From JAGSPQ01 sp038206395 (GTDB lineage Bacteria; Myxococcota; Myxococcia; Myxococcales; Myxococcaceae): DNA of 64,000 nucleotides. The stretch is from positions 1-64,000 of the forward strand of contig JBBRAX010000017.1 of NCBI GenBank assembly GCA_038206395.1, written 5' to 3'. The notes below the pieces were generated by a model. That model did no database searches, had not been told where the DNA came from, and worked only from the letters and a program-made list of their open reading frames with translations. Of the stretch, positions 8,397 through 17,053 are shown piece by piece. The translations under genes were made by a program, and so were the position numbers. Numbering within the stretch: the first letter of the stretch is position 1; every line of letters begins with the position of its first letter.

Positions 8397-9140
8397 ATGG
8401 CCCGCCCGAGTCTGAGCCTCTTCTTTCCCGCCTGGAACGAGGAGGACTACGTCGAGCGCGCCGTCACCCGCGCCATCGCCGTGCTCAGCCGGCTCAGCGA
8501 CGACTGGGAAGTGATCATCGTCAACGACGCCAGCACCGATCGCACGAAGCAGGTCGCCGAAGACCTGATGCGCCGCCACCCGCAGGTGCGCCTCGTCAAC
8601 CACGCGGTGAACCTCAAGCTCGGCGGAGCGATGAAGACGGGCTTCACCCATTCCACCAAAGACATCGTCGTCTACAGCGACATGGATCTGCCCTTCGACC
8701 TCGACGAGCTCGAGCGCGCCCTGCACCTGCTCGAGTACCTCGAGGCCGACATGATCTGCGCCTTCCGCTTCGACCGCACGTCCGAAGGGCCCAGGCGCAT
8801 CGTCTATTCCTACGTCTACAACACGCTGATCCGCGGGCTCTTCGGGGTGCAGATCAAAGACGTGAACTTCAGCTTCAAAGTGATGCACCGCCGCGTGCTC
8901 GAAGGCATCGAGCTCAAGAGCGAAGGCAGCTTCATCGACGCCGAGCTCGTGGTGAAGGCGATCAAGAGGGGGTTTCGCGTGTTCCAGATGGGCGTCGACT
9001 ATTTCCCGCGCACACGTGGCGTCTCGACGCTGGCGTCGCCGGCCGTGATCGCCAAGATGGTGCGCGAGCTCGTCGGCCTCTACGCCGACGTGCAGAACCC
9101 GCAAGCGCCCACCCACCCGGTGCGGAAGGCGATCCGATGA
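8397..9140 (+). CDS. Family 2 glycosyltransferase, dolichyl-phosphate mannose synthase-like
   Basis: A 247-residue GT-A enzyme without membrane segments. It starts SLSLFFPAWNEEDYV, then VIIVNDASTDRT (nucleotide-binding Asp) and VYSDMDLPF (DxD metal site), and has the GFRVFQMGVDYFPR segment seen in polyprenyl-phosphate sugar transferases. It probably moves a sugar from a nucleotide donor to a lipid carrier. ATG at 8382 is an equally possible start, adding five residues; no clear ribosome site decides. It overlaps the following ChbG/HpnK-type gene by 4 nt, suggesting the two modify the same lipid-linked glycan or hopanoid-like lipid. Confidence 0.85.
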   Translation: MARPSLSLFFPAWNEEDYVERAVTRAIAVLSRLSDDWEVIIVNDASTDRTKQVAEDLMRRHPQVRLVNHAVNLKLGGAMKTGFTHSTKDIVVYSDMDLPFDLDELERALHLLEYLEADMICAFRFDRTSEGPRRIVYSYVYNTLIRGLFGVQIKDVNFSFKVMHRRVLEGIELKSEGSFIDAELVVKAIKRGFRVFQMGVDYFPRTRGVSTLASPAVIAKMVRELVGLYADVQNPQAPTHPVRKAIR

Positions 9141-9955
9141 TCAAGCTCATCGTCAACGCCGACGACCTCGGGCTTCACCCGCGCATCGACGAAGGCATTC
9201 TTCGCGCGCACGCCGAAGGCATCGTCACCTCGGCCACCGTCTTCGCCACCGGCCCCAACGTATCCGACGCCGTGGCCCGGGCCCTCGCGCAGAAGCTGCC
9301 GCTGGGCGTCCACCTCTGCGTCACCACCCACTTGAAGCCGGCCGCGGAGATGAGCGAGGTGCGGTGGCTCGCTCCGGGCGGCCGGTTCCGGAAAGACTGG
9401 GCCGAGTTCGCCGCCGCGTGGATTGGGCAGCTCGTGCCGGCCGAAGAGGTGCTGGTCGAGCTGCGCGCCCAGGTCGCCCGCGTTCGCTCGCTCGGCGCCG
9501 AGGTCGATCACCTCGACACCCACCAGCACCTGAACCTGCTGCCCGGGATGCGGCGCCTCGTCGAAGGCCTCGCCCTCGAGCTCGACCTGCCGGTGCGGTG
9601 GCCCCGCGCGCGCCCTGGCCTTCGGTGGATTCGCAGGCCTGCCGCGGCGCTGAAGTCGGCCATGCTCTATGGCTTTGCGCGCGCGCGTCCCGCCGGCAAG
9701 GCGCGCCGCATCCCGTCGTACGGGGTCTACGAGTCGGGCGCGCTCAACGAGCGCCGGCTGCTGCGGCTCGTCTCACAGCTGGGCGACGGCCTCAACGAGA
9801 TCGTCTGCCACCCCGGCCTGTCGCCAGGGGTGGTGCGCGAAGATCCCACCTGGCGCTACGAGTGGGAAACCGAGTTTGCCGCGGTCTGCAGCCCGAAGGT
9901 TCGGGCCCTGATCCAGAAACGCGGCATTCAGCTGACGAGCTTCGGCGGCAACTGA
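9137..9955 (+). CDS. ChbG/HpnK (YdjC)-family deacetylase
   Basis: A 272-residue metal-dependent carbohydrate deacetylase family member. The metal and catalytic motifs are visible: LIVNADDLG at the N-terminus (Asp), DHLDTHQHLN around residue 120 (two His) and EIVCHPG near the C-terminus. The family includes chitooligosaccharide deacetylase ChbG and hopanoid-associated HpnK. The overlap (ATGA) with the dolichyl-phosphate mannose synthase-like gene upstream is the arrangement often seen for lipid-carrier sugar modification. The substrate cannot be told from sequence. Confidence 0.85.
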   Translation: MIKLIVNADDLGLHPRIDEGILRAHAEGIVTSATVFATGPNVSDAVARALAQKLPLGVHLCVTTHLKPAAEMSEVRWLAPGGRFRKDWAEFAAAWIGQLVPAEEVLVELRAQVARVRSLGAEVDHLDTHQHLNLLPGMRRLVEGLALELDLPVRWPRARPGLRWIRRPAAALKSAMLYGFARARPAGKARRIPSYGVYESGALNERRLLRLVSQLGDGLNEIVCHPGLSPGVVREDPTWRYEWETEFAAVCSPKVRALIQKRGIQLTSFGGN

Positions 9956-9959
9956 CTGC

Positions 9960-12506
9960 TCAGTTGATGCCGGGCCCGCAGGTGCAGGTGTTGATGTCGC
10001 AGATGGTGCCGACCGAGCACGTGCCGCCGCAGTTCGTCGGGCACACGCACGACTTGCTGTTCGGCTCGCACTGCTTGCCGCCGGTGCACGCGCCACCGCA
10101 CGGGTCGCCGTTCGGATCCGGCGAGGCGTCCAGCCAGTACCGGTAGCTGACCGCGACGCGCTTGCCCACCGCGTTGGGGATGCAGTTACCGAAGAACACG
10201 ATGCGGCGGCTCGCGGAGTCGAAGTCGAAGCCGTTGGTGCGGTCGCGCGGAATGTCGGACGCGTTGCAGGCGCCCTTCGTGCCGCCTGCTTCGATCGCGA
10301 TCTTGATCGTCGAAGAGATCGGCGGCTTGAGCAGCTGGTGACCCGTACCGCCGATCGCCGAAGCCAGAATCGCGTCGATCGTCGCTCCCAGCTGCGGCGC
10401 GTTCATCTGGGCGAGGGTGAAGTCGCCCTGAATGCCGCCCGCCGCCGCGATCACCTCCACGTTGCGCACGCTGCCCGGCTCGTTGTTGCAGGTCTGGCCG
10501 ACCGGGCAAACGATGCCGTGCACCACCGCCTTCGAGCCCGCGCCGTCGTAGTTGGCGAAGAAAGCATTGATCGAGGGGATGGTCGCGTTCGACTGGTCGT
10601 CGGCGTCGCCCATCAAAATCAGGTGCAGCCCGGCGCCTTCACGAATCTTGTTCTGCGTCGCGCCCGTCGTCTTCGGCAGCAGCGTCGGAATGTACGCCTG
10701 GGGCGACTGCAGCGACCTTTCATCGCCACTGCCTCCCGTGCCGAAGTAGCCCACCTGACCCGAAGTGAACCAGTTGATCATCGTCGCCGAGACATTGGTG
10801 AACGGGCGGAAAGCGTTCGCGTTCGTCCAGTAGGCCGTCGTCACCGCTCCGGCGCGCCAATCGAGGCCGGCGTTGACGAGCTTGCTGGCGAAGGTGCCAG
10901 CCGCGTTCGCGATCGCTGCCTGCGACGCCGCCATCGAGCCGCTGTCGTCGACCACCCAGAGGAAGTCGACCTTGGCGTTGATATCCGAGAGGAAGACTTC
11001 ACAGGTGGTGGCGGTGAAGTCGCCAAACTGCGCCAGCGCCGAGCCGCCCGCGGTGTCGTCGAGCTGGAAGACGTTGGTGCCCGTGTAGCTTCCGATCGGC
11101 ACGAGCGCGACGAGGATGACGGCGCGGGTCGCAGTGCGGTGCACGTACTCGACCTGCAGCTTGTATGGGCCCGTGGCTCCAGCCGCGCCAGCGAGCAGCC
11201 CGGTGACGTTGTTGCCGAGGAAGGCCTTCGCGATGTCGTTGATGCGCGTCTTCACGTCTGCATTACCGGCCTGGTCGTAGGTCGCGCGCACCGACTGGGC
11301 GAAGCCGTCCCACGTGGTGAAGGTCTGGGTGATCGGGGCGGTGATAGCTCCCGTCGTCGCGATCCGCGTGCGGCCGAAACTTTCTTCTGCCGACGCCGTC
11401 GCGCCCTGCGGCGCCTTCGAGAACACCAGGCCCGCAATCTTGGTAGCCGGGTCGTAGAAGATGATGCCGCGTTCGGTCGTCTCGACGAGGCGGCCGAACT
11501 CACTGAAGCCAGGCGCCAGCGCGACCTGCACGTCACCAAAGCCCGACGACTGGAAGACCACCGGCTTCAGGTTCGCCGTCGAGCACGCCTGCAGCGCGGG
11601 GCCCGTGCCACCATCGGCCAGCGCGGTGTCGTTCACCAGCGGGTTAAGCTCGCCGGGGTCGACCTTGCCATTGTGGTTGCCGTCTTCCGCGCCGTCCTGA
11701 ATGCCGTCGCCGTCGTGGTCCGCGTTGCACGCGCCCGTCTTCGAGGTGGCGTCGGCGTCGAACACGTTCGCGGTGTACTTGCACACCAGCGGGTCGGCGC
11801 CCGGCATCTGAAGGCCTTCTTCGACGCCATCAGGCAGGCCGTCGCCGTCGGTGTCGAGCTTGAGGGGATCCGTCATGCAGCCGAGGCTGCCCGAGATTTC
11901 CTGCGGGTCCGAAAGGCCGTCGCAGTCGCTGTCTTTGCGCAGCGGGTTCGACTCGCCCGGGTCGACCTTGCCGTCGTGGTTCTTGTCTTCGGCGCCGTCT
12001 TTCAGCGTGTCGCCGTCGGTGTCATCGCTGGTCGGGTCTGAGCGGCTCGACGGCTCGGCGTCGGGGACGAACTTGTTGCCGCACGCCGCGCTGACGGTGG
12101 TGATGCGCCCCATCTCGACGCCGTCGCGAATGCCGTCGCCGTCGCTGTCGCTGTCGCACGGGTCCGTCTTGTTGTTTCCCGCGTAGAGGGTGTTGTACTC
12201 CTCTTGATCCGTCAGGCCGTCGCAGTCGGTGTCGCGCGTCGCGTTGTCGGTGGCGGCGGGGTTACAGCCGGTGACGACGGTGCTGCCGCCGCCCGCTCCC
12301 CCTGCGCCGCCAGTGCCGCCGCCAGTGCCCGCGTTGCCGCCGGTTCCGGTGCCGCCGCCCGTGTTGCCACCGGTGCACTTGCCGTTGACGCACATCGAGC
12401 CAGTGCCGCACTCAGAGTTGGTGCTGCACGGAATCGTGATCGGCCCTCCACAGGAACAGGCGGACACGAAGGCAGAGAAAAATGAGACGAAGATCGCGCG
12501 CTTCAT
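9960..12506 (-). CDS. Secreted lipoprotein with calcium-binding (TSP3-like) repeats and VWA domain
   Basis: An 848-residue surface protein. The N-terminus MKRAIFVSFFSAFVSAC is a lipoprotein signal with the lipidated Cys at 17. Next come a short Cys-rich segment, a Gly/Thr linker (GGNTGGGTGTGG), and five or more DxDxDG-type repeats (SDSDGDGIRDG, DDTDGDTLKDG, LDTDGDGLPDG, DHDGDGIQDG) typical of thrombospondin type 3 or dockerin-like calcium loops. From about residue 505 there is a von Willebrand A-like domain with MIDAS DDSGSMAAS. The last 45 residues are Cys-rich (EGF-like spacing: CGGACTGGKQC, CVCPTNCGG). Likely an adhesin or matrix protein on the outer surface. The Gly-rich plus calcium-loop design is common in myxobacterial outer lipoproteins (family knowledge); the ligand is unknown. 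Confidence 0.85.
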   Translation of the reverse strand: MKRAIFVSFFSAFVSACSCGGPITIPCSTNSECGTGSMCVNGKCTGGNTGGGTGTGGNAGTGGGTGGAGGAGGGSTVVTGCNPAATDNATRDTDCDGLTDQEEYNTLYAGNNKTDPCDSDSDGDGIRDGVEMGRITTVSAACGNKFVPDAEPSSRSDPTSDDTDGDTLKDGAEDKNHDGKVDPGESNPLRKDSDCDGLSDPQEISGSLGCMTDPLKLDTDGDGLPDGVEEGLQMPGADPLVCKYTANVFDADATSKTGACNADHDGDGIQDGAEDGNHNGKVDPGELNPLVNDTALADGGTGPALQACSTANLKPVVFQSSGFGDVQVALAPGFSEFGRLVETTERGIIFYDPATKIAGLVFSKAPQGATASAEESFGRTRIATTGAITAPITQTFTTWDGFAQSVRATYDQAGNADVKTRINDIAKAFLGNNVTGLLAGAAGATGPYKLQVEYVHRTATRAVILVALVPIGSYTGTNVFQLDDTAGGSALAQFGDFTATTCEVFLSDINAKVDFLWVVDDSGSMAASQAAIANAAGTFASKLVNAGLDWRAGAVTTAYWTNANAFRPFTNVSATMINWFTSGQVGYFGTGGSGDERSLQSPQAYIPTLLPKTTGATQNKIREGAGLHLILMGDADDQSNATIPSINAFFANYDGAGSKAVVHGIVCPVGQTCNNEPGSVRNVEVIAAAGGIQGDFTLAQMNAPQLGATIDAILASAIGGTGHQLLKPPISSTIKIAIEAGGTKGACNASDIPRDRTNGFDFDSASRRIVFFGNCIPNAVGKRVAVSYRYWLDASPDPNGDPCGGACTGGKQCEPNSKSCVCPTNCGGTCSVGTICDINTCTCGPGIN

Positions 12507-12582
12507 AAGCGTGGGCCTTTTGAGTTATTTGCCGGCGACCGGCCGGACGGCACCCTTTGACTGCGACCGAACGAGGCGGACC

Positions 12583-13221
12583 TTAGACACATTCTGCGTC
12601 GAAGAGCACATGAGGAGTGGTGTACCCCTGCGACATCGTCACCACTTCCCGCACACGGAACCCGGTTTTCTCGAGAGCTGAGACCGTCGAGGCTCGAGGC
12701 AGCAGCTGCAGTCCACCGCTGTCTCTCGTGCGGCGCAGCACGCGCACCATCAGCTTTTCCTGGGCGAGACACTTCGCCGCGCGCCAGCTGCCGTCGTCTT
12801 CTGTTTCTTTGAGCAGCAGCTTTCCACCGGGCACGAGCGCACGCCGGCATTCGGTGAAGAACGCGGGCCACCGTTCAGGCGGCAGCAGGTAGACGACGTC
12901 GCAGATCACCAGGGCGTCGAAGCCCTGCGTGGGAAGCGAGCCTGCGCTGCCTGTCTGAAACCTGGCGTTCGGCGCGCGACCTACCGAAGCGCGGGCCCAG
13001 TCGATCTTTCTTTCGTCGGGATCCACGCCCAGCACCTGCCGCTTCGGGTGATTCCACACCAGCAGCGCCGACATCGCGCCGTGCCCGCAACCGACGTCGG
13101 CGATGCGGCCTTCGGGCGGAGCACGCAGCGCCACCTTTCGCAGCGGCGCGCTGAACATCCGGCCGCGCACGAAGAGCCGCTCGGCCAGAGGCAGCGGGTC
13201 GAAGAGAGAGCGCGCGGTCAT
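12583..13221 (-). CDS. Class I SAM-dependent methyltransferase
   Basis: A 212-residue methyltransferase with motif I ADVGCGHGAMSALL, the acidic residue that binds the SAM ribose in LGVDPDERKI, and motif post-I/II around DALVICDVVYLLP followed by LVPGGKLLLKETED. The start MTARSLFDPLPLAERL overlaps the end of the PIG-V-like membrane gene by 4 nt, so both are expressed together. The linked membrane glycosyltransferase suggests a lipid or glycolipid substrate (inference). It is not one of the small-molecule families I can name. Confidence 0.82.
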   Translation of the reverse strand: MTARSLFDPLPLAERLFVRGRMFSAPLRKVALRAPPEGRIADVGCGHGAMSALLVWNHPKRQVLGVDPDERKIDWARASVGRAPNARFQTGSAGSLPTQGFDALVICDVVYLLPPERWPAFFTECRRALVPGGKLLLKETEDDGSWRAAKCLAQEKLMVRVLRRTRDSGGLQLLPRASTVSALEKTGFRVREVVTMSQGYTTPHVLFDAECV

Positions 13222-14339
13222 GAGACGTACGCCCCGGCTCCGAAGTTGAAAGCGAGCACGAGCAGCACCGCCGCGCTCAACGCCAGCCACGCGCGCTTCA
13301 CCCGCGGCCGTTCGTCCAGCATCACGCCCAGCGCGAGGAAGATCGGAAACGCCGCGATCGCGTAGCGCCCCAGACCCATGAAGTCCTTGCTCGACAGCGC
13401 GGGCAACCCGACTGCGATCAAACAGTAGAGCCCGTAACCTGGCCCCAGCTTCTTCCAGGTGGGAATCACCAGCGCCAGGGCAGCGAGCGTGGCGAGCGCG
13501 TGCCCGACGAGGCGCACCGCGACGATGGGCGCCGAACGGGGAAAGAGGACGCGGAACCACTCGAGCTTGGCCCACGTCGCGAGCCCCGGCCCCTGATCCC
13601 ACCCGGCCGCCGACTGCACATGCGCGAAGGCGAGCGGATCGTCGAACGCGCGCCACAGGTAGAACATGTACGCCGCGAGCCCGAGGCCCGCGAAGGCAGG
13701 CAGCAGATCGACGACGCGAATCTTCTGACCCGATCGCACCCGCAGCTCGATGCTGCGCGCGAGCAGCCCGACCATCAACGCAGGAGCAATCGGCCGGCAC
13801 GCCGTCGCCAGCGCTCCGAACACCGCCGCCAATGCGGGGCGATCATCTTCGAGACAGATGAACGCCGACACCGCGAGCAGCAGGTACGTGGCGTCGCTGT
13901 ACATGACGCCGTACAGGTAGAAGGCGAACGGGTAGACAGCGAGCGCCGCGGTGCCGCTGGTGCCGGGCTTCAGTCTTTGCCGCACGCGCACCTTCGCTTC
14001 CCACTTCAGCAGCAGGAAGAGCGCCGCGAGGCCGCAGAGCAGGGTGACCAGCTCGCCCGCGATGTACCGGTTCACACCGACAGCGATCAGCGGGCGCAGC
14101 AACAGCGCGTAGCCGGGAAAGAAGGCCACCGGGCTCTGCACCTTCGGGCCCAGGTAGTAGTAGCCGTCTTGCGCGATCGCCGCGTACCACCCCGAGTCCC
14201 AGTGGTTCAGCGCGCGCACGATCGCCAGGTGCGGCTCGTCGGCGGCGCCACCGTGGTCGAGCTGCTCGGGCGCGAGCACGAGGAGCCCCAGCGTCGCGGC
14301 GAGCATGCTGGCAGCGGCGAGGGCGACGAAGGGCTTCAC
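13218..14339 (-). CDS. PIG-V-like multi-pass mannosyltransferase family protein
   Basis: A 373-residue inner membrane protein with eight or more hydrophobic segments. The luminal-loop motif HWDSGWYAAIAQDGYYY followed by SPVAFFPGYALLLRPL and a later CRPIAPALM is the signature of the PIG-V/GT-C-like family, which moves sugars from polyprenyl-phosphate donors. It heads a two-gene operon with a methyltransferase. The donor may be supplied by the dolichyl-phosphate mannose synthase-like enzyme at 8397 (inference from the window only). It is divergent from the protease-like lipoprotein, with 135 bp between them. Confidence 0.8.
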   Translation of the reverse strand: MKPFVALAAASMLAATLGLLVLAPEQLDHGGAADEPHLAIVRALNHWDSGWYAAIAQDGYYYLGPKVQSPVAFFPGYALLLRPLIAVGVNRYIAGELVTLLCGLAALFLLLKWEAKVRVRQRLKPGTSGTAALAVYPFAFYLYGVMYSDATYLLLAVSAFICLEDDRPALAAVFGALATACRPIAPALMVGLLARSIELRVRSGQKIRVVDLLPAFAGLGLAAYMFYLWRAFDDPLAFAHVQSAAGWDQGPGLATWAKLEWFRVLFPRSAPIVAVRLVGHALATLAALALVIPTWKKLGPGYGLYCLIAVGLPALSSKDFMGLGRYAIAAFPIFLALGVMLDERPRVKRAWLALSAAVLLVLAFNFGAGAYVS

Positions 14340-14474
14340 GGGCGGCGCTTATATGCGTGGCACGGGCCGCTCTTCACTTGCGAAGGGATGATCAACTGGT
14401 CGAAGGTAGTGCGCTTCGAGCCCTCAGTTGGGGTCTTGTCAAAGATGCCGGCCGGGCTTCTGGAGAATTTCAGC

Positions 14475-16538
14475 ATGTTTTGGCGCACCTGCTTCACCAC
14501 GCTCGCCGCTGCGGCGTGGCTCTCGGGCTGTTCGTCCGCTCCGCCAGTCACCGAATGTGGGCCGGAGAACTGCGGCGGCTGCTGCGACGGCATGGGCGTC
14601 TGCCAACCGGGCGAGACCTACGGGCTCTGCGGCATCAGCGGGCTCGCGTGCGACTCGTGCGTGCAGGGCCAGGTGTGCGCGGTCGGCAAGTGCGTCTCGG
14701 GCGGCGTCGGTGGTGGCTCGGGCGGCGTCGGTGGTGGCTCGGGTGGTGTCGGTGGCGGCTCGGGTGGTGTCGGTGGCGGCTCGGCTGGTGTCGGCGGTGG
14801 CTCAGGCGGCGTCGGCGGTGGCTCAGGCGGCGTCGGCGGTGGAAGTGGCGCGGGTGGCGGCGCGCCCTCGGCGTGCGCGGGAATTCCGAAGAACGGCCAA
14901 TGCACGGCCAACGGCGTTCAGTACTGCTTCACCGGGGCGGGAGTGACTCCGCGCGCGGCGACGTACCGTTGCCCGACGGGCACGACTTGCACCTCGAACG
15001 CGGCCGAGTCGTGGTGCGCGCGAAGCCAGTGTGAGCCGGGCGCGCTGCGCTGCAACGGCACCGCGCTTCAGCAGTGCGGCAGCAACCAGGCGTGGGGCGC
15101 GACGCAGGCGTGCAGCACCGGCTGCAAGACGAGCAACATCGGCGCCTTCTGCCCGCCCGCCATCGCCTTCAACACCATCACCGGCACGCTCAAGTACATG
15201 TCGAAGAGCCCGAACACCCAGCTGACGGGCTGGGGCGCGGCGGCGGCGGCGAACGCCAGCGGCGTCTCGGTGCTCGTCATCGACAGCAGCAACAAGTTCG
15301 TCGACGCGTCAGAGACGGCGCCCGACGGCACGTTCTCGGTGAAGGTGCCGGCCACCCCGGGAGCCAACGACCGCCTCGTCTTCGCGGCCGCTGGCGGCGA
15401 CGGCACCCAGCTGCTCTACGCCATCAAAGACCCGGGCCTCACGGCGGGCGAGCACCCGGTGAACGACCAGCTGATGGCCATCTTCAACGGAACCCTGCCG
15501 ATGGCGTCGCGCCTCTGGTCGTGGGGCGTGCTCGTCAGCGGCTTCGCGAACGGCTCGACCTTCACGGTCACCGAGGCGCAGGGCTCGGGCGCCCTGAACC
15601 TCTTCGACATGCAGCGAATCATCTGGAAGGACTCCCTGATGCTTCACGGCGGCAAGCAGGGCTTGTCGCTGGCGATCTGGTGGGGCTTGAACGCGAGCTG
15701 GTCATGCGGCGCCTGCTTCGCCGACTTCGACACCCAGGAAGGCACGCAGTCGCACCTCTTCATCGGCGGCACGTCGCCCGATCAGTCGTACTGGTCGGAC
15801 TGGGTGACCTCGCACGAGATGGGGCACTGGCGGCAGGCGAGCTTCGGCACCAGCCCGAACGAAGGCGGCACGCACATCTTGAGCATCAAGACGTTCCCCG
15901 GGCAGGCGTACAGCGAGGGCTACGCGACGTACCACGCGGCCTCGGTGATGAATAACCCGATCGCCTTCGACATCCAGCAGGGCCCCTTCTGGATCGACTT
16001 CAACCAGCGGCTCTACTCGTTCGGCCCGTCGCCGATTCCCCGCGCGCAGGCGAACCAGCCGCTGGATCAACGCATCGACGAAAACGATGTGGCCGCGATG
16101 CTGTGGCAGATGTCGAAGTCGTCGGCCGGCGCGGTGCCCTTCATCGACATGATGGTGGCCTCGGAGCACATGAACAGCACCCCCTGGTTCCGCGGCTACA
16201 AGCGCCACACCTGGGACATCGACCCTCAGACGGGCACCTTCACCAACGTCGTGATCACCAACGAGTCGTCGCCGTACCACGCCGATCTCTTCGACTCGAT
16301 GGTGTGCGCTGGCTTCTCGACCTCGGCGATCAACGCCGCCACCGGCTTCGCGTCGTTCTACCCGTACAACGCGACCTCGATTCCCGCCACGGCGTGCTCG
16401 GCGCAACGCTGCTACGCATGCCGCGAGAGCAACGGCACCTGCAACACGGCCAACTCGACAGCAGCGTGCGGCAAAGGCGGTAACCCGTGCCAGGTCTGCG
16501 TCACTGGCCAGTCGTGCACCAACGGAGTGTGTCAATGA
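14475..16538 (+). CDS. Zinc-protease-like lipoprotein with Gly-Ser linker
   Basis: A 687-residue exported lipoprotein: MFWRTCFTTLAAAAWLSGC gives a lipobox with the Cys at about 19. Next come a Cys-rich segment, seven GGVGGGS heptads, a second Cys-rich module and a beta-sandwich-like region (FNTITGTLKYM to VFAAAGGDG). About residue 445 there is HEMGHW, with EGYATYH about 35 residues later, which fits a gluzincin-type HExxH plus Glu zinc site. The C-terminus has another Cys-rich tail (CYACRES, CQVCVTGQSC). The start at 14475 has GGAG 10 nt upstream; an in-frame ATG at 14443 would spoil the signal peptide. Proteolysis is inferred from the motif only. It overlaps the next lipoprotein gene by 4 nt. 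Confidence 0.8.
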   Translation: MFWRTCFTTLAAAAWLSGCSSAPPVTECGPENCGGCCDGMGVCQPGETYGLCGISGLACDSCVQGQVCAVGKCVSGGVGGGSGGVGGGSGGVGGGSGGVGGGSAGVGGGSGGVGGGSGGVGGGSGAGGGAPSACAGIPKNGQCTANGVQYCFTGAGVTPRAATYRCPTGTTCTSNAAESWCARSQCEPGALRCNGTALQQCGSNQAWGATQACSTGCKTSNIGAFCPPAIAFNTITGTLKYMSKSPNTQLTGWGAAAAANASGVSVLVIDSSNKFVDASETAPDGTFSVKVPATPGANDRLVFAAAGGDGTQLLYAIKDPGLTAGEHPVNDQLMAIFNGTLPMASRLWSWGVLVSGFANGSTFTVTEAQGSGALNLFDMQRIIWKDSLMLHGGKQGLSLAIWWGLNASWSCGACFADFDTQEGTQSHLFIGGTSPDQSYWSDWVTSHEMGHWRQASFGTSPNEGGTHILSIKTFPGQAYSEGYATYHAASVMNNPIAFDIQQGPFWIDFNQRLYSFGPSPIPRAQANQPLDQRIDENDVAAMLWQMSKSSAGAVPFIDMMVASEHMNSTPWFRGYKRHTWDIDPQTGTFTNVVITNESSPYHADLFDSMVCAGFSTSAINAATGFASFYPYNATSIPATACSAQRCYACRESNGTCNTANSTAACGKGGNPCQVCVTGQSCTNGVCQ
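14700..14846 (+). repeat. Seven 21-bp tandem repeats coding GGVGGGS linker
   Basis: Seven in-frame 21-bp copies, each coding Gly-Gly-Val-Gly-Gly-Gly-Ser (one copy Ala-Gly-Val, the last ending Gly-Ser). The copies differ mainly by synonymous third-base changes, so the array is old enough to have diverged while the amino-acid sequence was kept. It forms a flexible spacer between the lipidated N-terminus and the folded part of the protease-like lipoprotein. Slippage could vary the copy number. Confidence 0.9.
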
Positions 16539-17053
16539 GCCGGCTCGTCGTCGTCGTCGCAGGGTTGTTCTTGTCGGTGGGCTGCAAGTCGAGCCCCGAA
16601 GCGCCGTCTGAACAGCGCCAGACGCCTCCCGTGGTCGCCGAAGGTCGCGCGCGGCCGCCGGTGCAGCTGTCATGGAAAGAGGTCAAGCTCGGCGCAAACC
16701 AGGTGAGCTTGATCGCGCAGGTGCAGCGCGCGCCGCTGACCTTCCCGATCGAAGTCTCAGTGGCGTTGCCTGATGGCGCGACGCTGACGGAGGGACGCGC
16801 GAAGTTCACGCTCGCTCCGAACGCCGAGCTGACGACCGACGTCGAGGCGATCACGGTTTCTTTCGCCAAGACGCCCGCCACCGACCTCGAGCTGCACGCC
16901 GACGGGGAAGTGCCCGAGATGGGCATCCACGCCGTCGTCGCCTACCGCTTCGGCCGGCCTCCCCCGCTGCAGCCAGTGGTGAAGCCTTCCGGCCCCGACC
17001 TCAAGGTTGGCGACAAGAACCTCGGCCCGTCGATTCCGATCAAGGCCGATTAA
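16535..17053 (+). CDS. Small lipoprotein, unknown function
   Basis: A 172-residue lipoprotein: MSRLVVVVAGLFLSVGC ends in a lipobox (Cys 17). The mature part is rich in beta-strand patterns (PVQLSWKEVKLG, LTFPIEVSVALPDGATL, KFTLAPNAELTTDVEAITVSF), as in an immunoglobulin-like or chaperone-like domain, and ends with a Pro-rich segment. It is translationally coupled (ATGA) to the protease-like lipoprotein upstream and probably acts with it at the outer membrane. No family recognised. Convergent with fadJ; the stop codons share bases. Confidence 0.75.
   Translation: MSRLVVVVAGLFLSVGCKSSPEAPSEQRQTPPVVAEGRARPPVQLSWKEVKLGANQVSLIAQVQRAPLTFPIEVSVALPDGATLTEGRAKFTLAPNAELTTDVEAITVSFAKTPATDLELHADGEVPEMGIHAVVAYRFGRPPPLQPVVKPSGPDLKVGDKNLGPSIPIKAD

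Noticed and set aside
14618..14911. Minus-strand frame coding a Pro-Thr-Pro-Glu repeat
   Set aside because: It is only the reverse reading of the GGVGGGS repeat in the protease-like lipoprotein.
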